From the NCBI RefSeq assembly GCF_048593165.1, contig NZ_CP184271.1: DNA of 64,000 bases; one strand, 5' to 3'. The stretch is from Pectobacterium sp013449375 (GTDB taxonomy: Bacteria; Pseudomonadota; Gammaproteobacteria; Enterobacterales; Enterobacteriaceae). The number at the start of each line of letters is the position of its first letter. Positions within the stretch are counted from its first letter, which is position 1. The translations under genes were made by a program, and so were the position numbers. Shown here piece by piece: positions 15,868 to 24,269 of the stretch. Under the pieces are notes generated by a model. The model was not told the DNA's origin, made no database searches, and was given only the letters and a program-made list of their open reading frames with translations.

Positions 15868-16016
15868 GGTTATTTTTTCTTAACAAGATCAGGATAATTT
15901 AATCTGCCTTAATTAAAGGCTCGATACAACTTTCTCAGAGTAGTGAATGCCATATGCGATGATATTGAAGAGAACTCAGGGGGGAATGTGAGCAAAAATC
16001 ACGGAAAGAATAAAGA

Positions 16017-16050
16017 TGTCACCCCGCAACCGTTAGGTAGCTGGGTGACA
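16017..16050. terminator. Hairpin downstream of the chemoreceptor gene
   Basis: TGTCACCC (16017-16024) pairs with GGGTGACA (16043-16050), just after the minus-strand stop at 16061. The T-run is weak (TCTTTATTCTTT on the minus strand). Confidence 0.4.
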
Positions 16051-16060
16051 CGGTCACTAT

Positions 16061-18034
16061 TTATTTTAACAGCGCACGAGGTGACACGTGCTGCTGTTCC
16101 AAACGAAAATGCTCTATCGCCTGCGCTAACGACATGGACTGATCTTCCAGTGAGCTGGCTGCAGCAGACATCTGCTGTACCAGCGCGGAGTTTTGCTGCG
16201 TAACGCCATCCATTTCATTGACGGCAATCGTGACTTGACTAATGCCTTTCGCCTGCTCATCAGATGCCGTGACAATCTCACCGATGATGCTTTGTACCGA
16301 ACTGACGGCGTGTGTCATATCCTGCATGGTTTTACCCGCATCATTCACCAGCTTAACGCCGCTTTCAACACGCTGACTGGACTCCTCGATCAGGGCGGCA
16401 ATCTCTTTCACCGCGCTGGCGCTGCGCTGTGCCAGACTACGTACTTCTGACGCCACAACAGCGAAACCTCTTCCCTGCTCGCCCGCTCGTGCCGCTTCTA
16501 CCGCTGCGTTAAGCGCCAGAATGTTGGTCTGAAAAGCGATACTGTTAATCATGGTGGTAATATCGCCAATCTTCTTCGCACTTTCATCAATCTGCGCCAT
16601 TGTCTGAACCACCTGACCGACCAGCGATTCGCCACGTTGAGCTATTTTCGTGGCGTTCTCTGTGAGTGTCGTGGCCTGGTGGGCGTTGTTAGCGTTGTGT
16701 TTCACTGTTGCGGTAATCTCTTCCATGCTTGCTGCGGTTTGCTCCAGCGCAGCGGCCTGCTGCTCGGTACGCGATGCAAGGTTGAGGTTGCCGCTGGCAA
16801 TTTCTGCCGCGCCCTGTCGCACAGAATCGCTGGCTTCTTTGATCTGCCCGACCACCTGACGCAACTGTGATTGCATTGTATTCAGTGCGAAGAACAGGCT
16901 GTTGCGATCGTTAGGCTTCACATCAATCACATTACTCAAGCGACCTTCCGCAACGGCCAACGCGATGGTGGCGGCTTCACGTGGTTCACCACCCAGTGGT
17001 TTCAGCACTTTACGGCTGAATACCCAGCCCAGCAGCGCACTCACCAACAGGATACTGATTACCATCATAATGACCGCATTCATTAACTGGCGCTCAGAAG
17101 CCGCCATTACCTGGCTCACTGGGGCTACAACCCCCAGATACCATTTCTCCGTGCTGTTGCCGATGGCCACGGGCTGCCATGTCACCAGCGCTTGCTCGCC
17201 CAGAATCGCATCGTCGTGTTGCACTACTGAAGACGTGAAATTATCTGTCGGCCCTTGCCAGGCTTTACTGGTCTGGGACTTATCAGGATAAGAGATGACT
17301 TTGCTCGCACTGGATAGCAGCATCGCGTAGCCGCCGCCTTCCCAAGGCTTAATCTGGTTAACTTTTTGCTGCAATGACGCAAGCGAAATATCTGAAGTGA
17401 CGACGCCCCACAGTTTCCCCTGGCTGACAATCGGTGCGGCGACTGACGTTAGCAGCGTGGGAACGCCGTTGTAAGCATAGGTATAAGGTTCGATCAACGT
17501 GTCTTTCTGGCTCTTTTGCGGCAGCAGATAATAATCGCCTTGGCCGGGAGTCAGGTAGGACTGAAGAGGATGCATTTTGTAATTGCCTGACTGATCGCGA
17601 TCGACAAACCAGGCGTAGCGGCCTTTAGGTGCTTGGCCCGGTTGCTCGGCAAACTCGGCATCACGCCCATCAAATGCATTTTCTTCAAAGATAACCGAAA
17701 TCGAGAGATATTCTGGGTTATCCCGGAGCGCAGACTCCATCATTTTATCGACGACAGCACGGTCTTTAACACCTGCGGCAGGCAAGGCAACCAGCCCTTG
17801 TCCAAGGTTATGTGCTACATCACGGGCATAGTTGAGTTCTTGTTGAATTCTTAGTGCTTCGCTTTGGGCGATCTGCTGTAAATAACGTTCTGCCAGAGAC
17901 TTTTGTTCACGACTAGACTGCCAGCTGAGCACACCAATGGTGACAGCGAAACCGAGTGCGATAGTTAATGCGCCAGTTAACAGCACCTGAGCGCGGGTAC
18001 TCATTGTCTTTTTTTGTATTAATTGTGTGGCCAT
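16061..18034 (-). CDS. Methyl-accepting chemotaxis protein with dCACHE-type sensor
   Basis: A transmembrane chemoreceptor (657 aa). It has an N-terminal membrane segment (LLTGALTIALGFAVTIGVLSW), a large periplasmic ligand domain with Cache features (YLSISVIFEENAFDGRD, YLLPQKSQKDTLIEPYTY, GVVTSDISLASLQQKV), a second membrane segment near residue 320, HAMP, and the MCP signalling tip AFQTNILALNAAVEAARAGE. The ligand is unknown; dCACHE receptors often bind amino acids, amines or organic acids. The start at ATG 18034 is set by AGGGGAG six bases upstream; an in-frame start at 18073 has no ribosome site. Single-gene unit. Confidence 0.95.
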   Translation of the reverse strand: MATQLIQKKTMSTRAQVLLTGALTIALGFAVTIGVLSWQSSREQKSLAERYLQQIAQSEALRIQQELNYARDVAHNLGQGLVALPAAGVKDRAVVDKMMESALRDNPEYLSISVIFEENAFDGRDAEFAEQPGQAPKGRYAWFVDRDQSGNYKMHPLQSYLTPGQGDYYLLPQKSQKDTLIEPYTYAYNGVPTLLTSVAAPIVSQGKLWGVVTSDISLASLQQKVNQIKPWEGGGYAMLLSSASKVISYPDKSQTSKAWQGPTDNFTSSVVQHDDAILGEQALVTWQPVAIGNSTEKWYLGVVAPVSQVMAASERQLMNAVIMMVISILLVSALLGWVFSRKVLKPLGGEPREAATIALAVAEGRLSNVIDVKPNDRNSLFFALNTMQSQLRQVVGQIKEASDSVRQGAAEIASGNLNLASRTEQQAAALEQTAASMEEITATVKHNANNAHQATTLTENATKIAQRGESLVGQVVQTMAQIDESAKKIGDITTMINSIAFQTNILALNAAVEAARAGEQGRGFAVVASEVRSLAQRSASAVKEIAALIEESSQRVESGVKLVNDAGKTMQDMTHAVSSVQSIIGEIVTASDEQAKGISQVTIAVNEMDGVTQQNSALVQQMSAAASSLEDQSMSLAQAIEHFRLEQQHVSPRALLK

Positions 18035-18190
18035 TATGGCTCCCCTAGAGTTGATACTTATCGTAATCAACATTCCGTTGCAATGAGCTCCTACTATTTG
18101 TTTATCGGCGTCTTTTTTTTGAACTTTAGTTACACAGATGTAAACAAGATAGTGGCATTGGGGGCCTGTGGTCGTTGAAGTGTACTTGCC

Positions 18191-18691
18191 CTATTTCATC
18201 AGATTAATTGCGGTTTGATGAGGGGTTGGCTCTAGGTTTTTGTGCATGTTAAAACCGGTGATTTGGAAGCCATTTTTTTCATATAACGCTTTGGCAACCG
18301 GATTATGTGCAGCCACTCTTAGCCCGATTTCGCCAATACCTAATGCTGTGAGTGCGACGTCCATCGCGGCAAGTGAGGCTTTACCGAAACCACGCCCCCG
18401 CCACGCGGGCAGAAGGCAAAAATCAGAGACCCAGGCGGCGTGTTCTTTCAAAACTACCCACAAGTAGCCAATGATGACGCCTGAATTATCTGAGGAATGA
18501 ATGCACCATAACTTATTGGCTCTCGTATGAATGCCCTGCGGTAGCGCAATATCGATCGATTGCGTGGCGATAGCCCTCGCCTTTTCCTCGTCATAGCCCC
18601 GGGAATCCTGTAAGTCCTGAGCATATTCAAGAATAAAAAACTGCCGATATTCAGGGTAATCCCCCTCGGCCATATCCGTTAAATTTACCAT
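18191..18691 (-). CDS. GNAT acetyltransferase
   Basis: About 166 aa, with the GNAT acetyl-CoA signature LLPAWRGRGFGKASLAAM and the later LGIGEIGLRVAAHNPVAKALYEKNGF. Substrate unknown. ATG at 18691 fits GGGAAAG upstream; a GTG at 18700 is possible. No operon partner. Confidence 0.85.
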   Translation of the reverse strand: MVNLTDMAEGDYPEYRQFFILEYAQDLQDSRGYDEEKARAIATQSIDIALPQGIHTRANKLWCIHSSDNSGVIIGYLWVVLKEHAAWVSDFCLLPAWRGRGFGKASLAAMDVALTALGIGEIGLRVAAHNPVAKALYEKNGFQITGFNMHKNLEPTPHQTAINLMK

Positions 18692-18826
18692 TGTGTTCAC
18701 TTTCCCAGTTCAGAGTAACGACCAGTCTCGCAACCGTGATTTATCACATCACTGATGATCAACGTAATCAATAGCGTGGAACAATTGCGCGGTTCCGATA
18801 ACACAAAACGGAACTGCGTAGAAACA

Positions 18827-20035
18827 TCAGGGTATGGTATCAGATACCGTTCTGACCGAACGTTCACGGGCGGAAGACGAACAGATAAATGCCAAAATCA
18901 CCATGACAAGTACCGGCAGCATGGCGATGCGTAACCCCGCATTTTCGCCAACAAAGCCCAGCGCAGGCGGGCCGACGAGAAAAGCAAAGTAGCCCAGCGT
19001 TGCGGCAATGGTGACGCGAACGGCGCTGTTTTCTCCGCTGCCCGCGGCGGAAATGGTGAGCGGGAACCCCAGCGATGCGCCAATACCCCAGAAGATAACC
19101 GCAGCGGCAGCCAGCAACGGTGCATCCGAGAAAATGACCAGCGTCAGACCGAGTGCGGCAGACGCGGCGCTGAAGCGGAGCATATTGACCTTACCGAAGC
19201 GATCGACAAAATACCCGCCGGCAAAGCGACCCAACGTCATACCGGCAGTAAATCCGACATAAACCAGCGTTCCCGTCGTGTGGCCAAAGTTGTGACCATC
19301 GATCATCAGTAATGGCAGCCAGTCGTTGGCAGACCCTTCTGCCAGCGCCATCGCAAGAATCACCACGCCGAGAATCAACAGGCGGCTGTCTTTAAGTTCG
19401 TTGAAGACCTGAGTCTTGTAGTTTCCCTTTTCCTCTTGCTCCGCGCTGGCCAGGTCGCTCAGCCAAGGCATTTGGCGCATCAGCACGATCGCGGTGAGTA
19501 TCGACAGGGCCACGACGACGATAAAATGCAACGTCGTATTGAGGCCGAAAGCCGTCATCGCCATCCCTGTCAGCGCACCGACCAACGTCCCCAGACTGAA
19601 AAAACCGTGCAGCGTGGTCATCAGGCTTTTATTCAGGTGCTGTTCGAACGCCGCCCCTTCAATGTTGATGGCGATATCAACCAGGCCGACACCTGCGCCG
19701 AAAATCAACAATCCCATAAAGGCGCTGGGCGTGCTCTGAATCGAAAGTGAAACGGCCAACACAAGGAGCCCAAGCAGAAGCAGCAGGAACCCGCTGGCCA
19801 TGGTTTTACGAATGCCAAGGACGTTAATGACCTTCCCTGCGCCCAATACGCCAAGCATAGAACCACATGAAAAACCAAACAGGATCATACCCATCGTTTC
19901 CGTCGAAGCATTCAGAACATCACGCATCACAGGCGTTCGGGTCACCCAGGTTGCCCACGTAAAACCGGGAATGAACATCAGTCCAAACAGAGCAAATTGA
20001 TTAATAGCAGGTTTTGTGGTCATCGTTTTCGTCAT
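18827..20035 (-). CDS. MFS transporter, YbjJ-like
   Basis: A 402-aa major facilitator protein with about twelve hydrophobic helices. The blocks VTRTPVMRDVLNASTETMGM, GFFSLGTLVGALTGMAM and VGFTAGMTLGRFAGGYFVDRFG are close to YbjJ-type transporters, for which no substrate is firmly known. The neighbouring TetR-type regulator and the 20-bp palindrome at 20050-20069 suggest a drug- or metabolite-inducible efflux system. Confidence 0.85.
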   Translation of the reverse strand: MTKTMTTKPAINQFALFGLMFIPGFTWATWVTRTPVMRDVLNASTETMGMILFGFSCGSMLGVLGAGKVINVLGIRKTMASGFLLLLLGLLVLAVSLSIQSTPSAFMGLLIFGAGVGLVDIAINIEGAAFEQHLNKSLMTTLHGFFSLGTLVGALTGMAMTAFGLNTTLHFIVVVALSILTAIVLMRQMPWLSDLASAEQEEKGNYKTQVFNELKDSRLLILGVVILAMALAEGSANDWLPLLMIDGHNFGHTTGTLVYVGFTAGMTLGRFAGGYFVDRFGKVNMLRFSAASAALGLTLVIFSDAPLLAAAAVIFWGIGASLGFPLTISAAGSGENSAVRVTIAATLGYFAFLVGPPALGFVGENAGLRIAMLPVLVMVILAFICSSSARERSVRTVSDTIP

Positions 20036-20049
20036 CTTTATTTAAACAA

Positions 20050-20069
20050 ATTCGTACATATGTACGAAT
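20050..20069. promoter_or_regulatory. 20-bp perfect palindrome, probable TetR-family operator
   Basis: ATTCGTACATATGTACGAAT reads the same on both strands. It lies 15 bases upstream of the MFS start, between that gene and the TetR-type gene (which reads toward it). A second partial copy (ACGAATATATGTCGT) lies at 20079-20093. The size fits a TetR-dimer site. Confidence 0.8.
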
Positions 20070-20160
20070 AACTATCGCACGAATATATGTCGTTTTGCAC
20101 CTGTTTAATTGCGTTCTTTTTTAACGGAGAAGAAGCCTAGAAAGATCGCTCCAGACGGGA

Positions 20161-20715
20161 TCAAGATGTGAGTTTTATCACCGTATTGAGGATGTCTTCG
20201 CGGCTAACGGCTTCATTATTGAGATAATTATGGATCGTATACCCTTCAATCATGGCATCCAGTGAGCATGCAGTCGCGATACTGAAATGGAGATGAAGCG
20301 ATTTTCTACTGCGCGTCATCCACTCCTGCAAGATAAGTCGGTACTCCTCTTTCCGCGAGGCCAGTGCGTAGAGTTCAAAGCTTAATGTCAGGTGACGCGG
20401 CGTCGCCCAGATGTCTCCACAGATCAGATCAACCACGGCTTCGCGCGCGCTGTCGATATCTTTTGCCTGCTTGAGGCGGACACGGAATGCCTGTGAGATA
20501 CCATCAACCATATAAACGAACGCGCTGCTCAACAGCAATTCAATACTGCTATAACGATAGGTCAGCGTCCCTGGAGATAACCCGGCCTGCTGCGCAATTT
20601 TGCGGTAGGTTGCCCCTCTCACGCCGTGATCCAGTATGACTTCCAGCGTGGCTTCAAGAATTTTGCTTTGCGTATCTTTGCCATCCTGTGTTGCATCGTG
20701 TGATGGTGACGTCAT
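20161..20715 (-). CDS. TetR/AcrR-family regulator
   Basis: A 184-aa regulator. The N-terminal helix-turn-helix (ATLEVILDHGVRGATYRKIAQ, QAGLSPGTLTYRYSSIELLL) is typical for the TetR family; the C-terminal ligand domain is of the type seen next to YbjJ-like transporters (RcdA-like). It lies upstream of the MFS gene on the same strand, 125 bases apart, with the palindromic operator between, so it probably represses the exporter. The ribosome site AAGGGG precedes the start. Confidence 0.87.
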   Translation of the reverse strand: MTSPSHDATQDGKDTQSKILEATLEVILDHGVRGATYRKIAQQAGLSPGTLTYRYSSIELLLSSAFVYMVDGISQAFRVRLKQAKDIDSAREAVVDLICGDIWATPRHLTLSFELYALASRKEEYRLILQEWMTRSRKSLHLHFSIATACSLDAMIEGYTIHNYLNNEAVSREDILNTVIKLTS

Positions 20716-20766
20716 CTTGTTTCCCCTTAGCTGGCAATCCTGACTATCGTAACCTTTATAACAAAA

Positions 20767-20800
20767 AAGCCGCCAGTGGATTCGCTCCCACTGGCGGCTT
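20767..20800 (-). terminator. Terminator of cybC
   Basis: A 13-bp stem (20767-20779 with 20788-20800) followed by T6 on the minus strand. It lies 20 bases after the cybC stop. Confidence 0.85.
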
Positions 20801-20819
20801 ATGGTAAACGAAAAGCGGC

Positions 20820-21215
20820 TTAGCCTTTCAATTTACTGTGGTATTCACCTTTCAAGGTATTGATTTCAGCTAACACTGCTTTGGCTTCGCTCAGTTTACC
20901 GGCATCCGCCAGAGCCTGTGCGCTGTCAACTTTTTGCAAAATCTTATCCAGACCTTCCACATAAGCTTTTCTGTCTGGGCCATCGGCAGGTTGTTTAGCG
21001 AAATCAGGTGGCACCTGCGTTTTAGCATGCTCGACGTGCTCACGGAATGTGCTCAACGCCGTTTTCAGCGCGGCGGCATCATCCGCTTTAGTTGCGGCGG
21101 TATAGCTTTTCTGCATACCGCGCATATCTTCCGACGTGGTAGCGTTTGCCAAAACAGGTGTCAGCAAACTACCGGCCAACAGCACAGAAAAACAGATCTT
21201 GGTCATTTTATTCAT
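20820..21215 (-). CDS. cybC: Cytochrome b562 (periplasmic)
   Basis: A 131-aa periplasmic four-helix-bundle haem protein. It has a signal peptide (MNKMTKICFSVLLAGSLLTP, cut after ANA). The mature part starts TTSEDMRGMQ, where a Met supplies an axial haem ligand, and ends LKGEYHSKLKG, where the His of YHSK is the second ligand. It carries b-type haem non-covalently; the physiological electron partner is unclear. ATG at 21215 is preferred over an upstream GTG at 21239, since GAGAG lies upstream and this gives a proper signal peptide. Confidence 0.88.
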   Translation of the reverse strand: MNKMTKICFSVLLAGSLLTPVLANATTSEDMRGMQKSYTAATKADDAAALKTALSTFREHVEHAKTQVPPDFAKQPADGPDRKAYVEGLDKILQKVDSAQALADAGKLSEAKAVLAEINTLKGEYHSKLKG

Positions 21216-21427
21216 TTTGAACTCTCGTTTGTGTTCCACAGCACGACATACTCAGAGAATCTGGCCTCCACAAGCCGGCCAGCCCAATATTGCTCTTGTT
21301 ATATTGCGTCCTACGCCATGACCTGATTACATCGTAATGGCTATTCTGATTTTATGGTGATTACTGTAAAGATGTTAAATTATTTTTAATCGTTTCGCTT
21401 TTTTTAATTGTATAAATGTAAATAGGC

Positions 21428-21636
21428 TTACCGGGACGACTCCGGCAAGCCTCAGTGATAGCGCCATAGAGAAGCAGGCCGCATGCGCTGCGCCAATCGG
21501 CACTTCCGGATTCTTGCCGAGCTTGCTTTCAAAGCGGGTATTGAAGCCATAAGGTTGCTGTTGCAATGCACCACTTTCCGTTGAGACGGTGCCTTTAACC
21601 TGCTTAATATCACCTTCCTAATGCGCATGCCCTTTA
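21428..21636 (-). pseudogene. osmC: osmC pseudogene (peroxiredoxin of the OsmC/Ohr family)
   Basis: The minus strand encodes a clear OsmC N-terminal half: K-G-H-A-H, a stop, E-G-D-I-K, then GTVSTESGALQQQPYGFNTR and IGAAHAACFSMALSLRLAG. The Trp codon of the usual HWEGD is TAG here (near 21617-21619), and the sequence loses similarity after about 70 residues, where the helical and second catalytic-Cys part should follow. The gene is thus both interrupted and 3' truncated. OsmC reduces organic hydroperoxides; another copy elsewhere may compensate. Confidence 0.85.
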
Positions 21637-21873
21637 AACCGTAGAACACATTCTGAATAAATCCAAATCGATTATTTACCCACATAATTATTTCACGCTA
21701 TAGAAATAAACCCAGTGATATATTCACTGCTTTACTCTTTTAAGATAAAACCTATTTACCTATTTATACAAAAGACCGATTATTTAGGTGCCAAAAAATG
21801 GATTTCCGTTTTGGTGATTTTATTTTTACCACTCACCTATGTTATTAATCTTGAATCATATTGGATGTGAAAC
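21637..21873. other. AT-rich promoter region of the expansin gene
   Basis: No gene seen. The stretch is strongly AT-rich and precedes the signal-peptide-bearing expansin. Ribosome site is weak (GGATGTGAAAC before ATG at 21874). Confidence 0.4.
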
Positions 21874-22563
21874 ATGAATAAAATAACTTCATTAGCCTTA
21901 TCTGCGTTATGCATAATTCCCCTGATAAATACCGCTCATGCACAGTGGGAACTGGACGACATCTGTTACGGCTATGCTACCGCAACAGGTTCTGGCTATC
22001 AGGGGGGCGCCCTTTTGCTGGATCCCATCCCACAGAACATGGAGATTACCGCGTTAAATCGAAGCCAGTTGGATTATCGTGGTGTTAAGGCGTCGCTCGC
22101 AGGGGCCTACCTGAAAGTTAACAGGCCCAAAGGCAGCACGGTGGTTTATGTTACCGATCTCTATCCTGAAGGTGGCGATTGTGCATTGGATTTATCGTTT
22201 AATGCCTTTGAGAAAATAGGCGATCTACGGGATGGAAAAATTAATATCGACTGGACGCTGATCGAAGCGCCGGTAAATGGCAACGTTATTTATCGTATAA
22301 AGGAAGGGTCAAATCCTTATTGGGCTGCGGTGCAGTTCAGGAATGTAAAATATCCGGTTATTGAGATGAAATATATGCGAAATAACCAGTGGGTTGCTGC
22401 ACAGAAAACCGATTATAACCACTTTATTGTTGAACACGTTGGAATGAACGATATTCCCATTGAATTTACCGACGTAAAAGGTAATGTCCTCAGCGATACG
22501 CTGCCGCCGATGTCCCAAAGCACTTCATCCGCTTATCTAATCACGGGCAACGTTCAACTTTAA
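21874..22563 (+). CDS. exlX: Expansin-like secreted protein (bacterial EXLX)
   Basis: The protein matches bacterial expansins such as Bacillus EXLX1 over its full length. A signal peptide (ends NTAHAQW) is followed by the six-strand barrel domain with GYATATGSGYQGGALLLDPI, VTDLYPEG (D95) and ALDLSFNAF (D106). The C-terminal CBM63 wall-binding domain has RIKEGSNPYWAAVQ. The catalysis-like aspartates and the aromatic platform are kept as Tyr149, Trp150 and Tyr181; the first Trp of the Bacillus platform is Tyr. Expansins loosen cellulose/xyloglucan contacts without hydrolysis and aid plant colonisation. Single-gene unit. Confidence 0.93.
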   Translation: MNKITSLALSALCIIPLINTAHAQWELDDICYGYATATGSGYQGGALLLDPIPQNMEITALNRSQLDYRGVKASLAGAYLKVNRPKGSTVVYVTDLYPEGGDCALDLSFNAFEKIGDLRDGKINIDWTLIEAPVNGNVIYRIKEGSNPYWAAVQFRNVKYPVIEMKYMRNNQWVAAQKTDYNHFIVEHVGMNDIPIEFTDVKGNVLSDTLPPMSQSTSSAYLITGNVQL

Positions 22564-22576
22564 TCCTCACGGTCTT

Positions 22577-22611
22577 GAGGGAGGCTGACGTCGCGCTGCG
22601 TCCCTCGTTTT
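22577..22611. terminator. Possible terminator of the expansin gene
   Basis: GAGGGA (22577-22582) pairs with TCCCTC (22601-22606), followed by GTTTTC. The long loop makes it weak. Confidence 0.4.
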
Positions 22612-22851
22612 CGCAAATCACTAATGAAAGAGAATGCATCATTTTTATCAGTATTTTCATCACATTAGCTGGGCGTTATCTGCTGCACGTGCGTACTCAT
22701 TGTGTTTCCCACTTTTTCTATTGCTCAAATATTTGTTAGTTTTATCACTTCTTTAAGCGTTTGATTCGCCATCATTCGCACTACAGTATACCCTGTCGCA
22801 GATTACACTCTATTTTCTGCTTTAGGCATCATTACAAAAGGTCTCTTTTGC

Positions 22852-24267
22852 GTGGCAAAATTATTTTTACGTAGTGGAAGTTTGGATGATTTTCTGGCGC
22901 TGGGCGAGAACGGGCAGCCAGTTTATGCATCAGCACTTCAATTGCGGGAAACGTTACGTCTCAGAAAACAACAGCAGATTGCCGATTGTCTGGCGATTCC
23001 CCAACCCAACGAGCATGGCGACCGTATTGATTGGTATTCGCCGATTGACGGTAAGGTCACCTCTTGGATTGCCGCGAGCGAAGAAGAACGAGAAAAAGCG
23101 CTGGCGTTACTGGAAACCTATCAAGCTGCGGTTGCTGACATCAGCCATCGTGCGCAAAATGCAGAGAAAGCTGGGCAGAAACTTTTCGGCGTCCTGCTGG
23201 CAAAAGCGATACAGTTCCCTGGCGCGAACCACGTCTATCTGGTTGATGGAAAACCAGTTTTAACATTCTGGGGTTTCGTTAATCTCGATAAAAAATCCCG
23301 TCTTGATGCGCTGGATTGCCTGCGGCCTGTCATCAAGGAAGCAGAACCACTTATTGTTGCCCCCACGCCCGTAGCAAGCGCACCAACGCTACCGTTAGTC
23401 GATCCCATTCCCGAGACGAAACCGCAGCCAGTCAGTCCACCGGAACCCGTAGAGCCAACGCCTGTACCTGTCGCCGCGGCAGCAGCCGTGCCTGCTCGCC
23501 CGCCGTTCTTCCGTTTATGGTGGCTGTTACCTGCCGCTGCGCTGCTAGCGATTCTATCATTGCAAATACGCGGCTGTGTGTCTGGGCAAGATGACAAACC
23601 CGCATCCGATTTAGCTGCAACGGTCAAACCGGAAAAACGCGCCCTGCCTTCTTCCACACCGGCTGAACCTGCGCCGCAACAAGAAAGCGCACCGGTTCCA
23701 CCTGTCCCAGAAAAAGAAGTCGTGAAAGTCGCTGAGCCATCAGTCGCTACAGTACCGGCTGCTGCTGCACCTGTAGCAGAAACGGTGAAACCAGAAGCCC
23801 ATGCAGCCACTGAACCGAAAGAGCCTGTTACACCGCCGACTGAACCGGTTGTGGAGCAAGTGCCAGCAATGCCTGCGGGCAAAGATGATTTAGTCATGCC
23901 AGCCGACGCGGTGAAAATTGGTTCGATCAAATTCCTGAATGGTAACTGGCGCGTCATTGTTGATGGCAAAGCACCAATTACCGGCAGGCCGCCTAGCCTG
24001 CGTTACCAGATTCAAAATGGAAAAGGTACCGCGCGAATTACTCATGGTGACGGTGTCACGTGTCGCGCCAATGTTGAAGCAGGGTTAATGAGCTCTGGAA
24101 ATCTGATCATCAACAGCCGTTCTGGTGCACGTTGTTCCGATAATTCTCGTTTCCAAATGCCAGAACTGGTCTGTAAACAAGGCGCTTCCGGCGCTGCGGC
24201 GGAGTGTATTGGTCGCTATGACGAAAACACCGTTTTCCCGATGACGATAAAGCGCGAGAGTAAATAA
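22852..24267 (+). CDS. srfA: SrfA-family protein, first gene of srfABC
   Basis: A 471-aa protein. It has an N-terminal soluble domain (1-160), a Pro/Ala/Val-rich linker (165-215), one membrane helix (about 220-239, LWWLLPAAALLAILSLQI), another Pro/Glu-rich stretch (250-345), and a C-terminal domain with Cys pairs (TCRANVEAG, GARCSDN, LVCKQG, AECIGRYDE) that would lie in the periplasm. GTG start at 22852. The stop lies two bases before srfB, so the three genes form one operon. The family is known as an SsrB-regulated virulence locus in Salmonella; the molecular role is not established. Confidence 0.85.
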   Translation: MAKLFLRSGSLDDFLALGENGQPVYASALQLRETLRLRKQQQIADCLAIPQPNEHGDRIDWYSPIDGKVTSWIAASEEEREKALALLETYQAAVADISHRAQNAEKAGQKLFGVLLAKAIQFPGANHVYLVDGKPVLTFWGFVNLDKKSRLDALDCLRPVIKEAEPLIVAPTPVASAPTLPLVDPIPETKPQPVSPPEPVEPTPVPVAAAAAVPARPPFFRLWWLLPAAALLAILSLQIRGCVSGQDDKPASDLAATVKPEKRALPSSTPAEPAPQQESAPVPPVPEKEVVKVAEPSVATVPAAAAPVAETVKPEAHAATEPKEPVTPPTEPVVEQVPAMPAGKDDLVMPADAVKIGSIKFLNGNWRVIVDGKAPITGRPPSLRYQIQNGKGTARITHGDGVTCRANVEAGLMSSGNLIINSRSGARCSDNSRFQMPELVCKQGASGAAAECIGRYDENTVFPMTIKRESK

Positions 24268-24269
24268 TC

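Noticed and set aside
23235..23969. Long Ala/Gly/Thr-rich frame (244 codons) opposite srfA
   Set aside because: Shadow of the Pro/Ala-rich linker of srfA; no ribosome site and no family.
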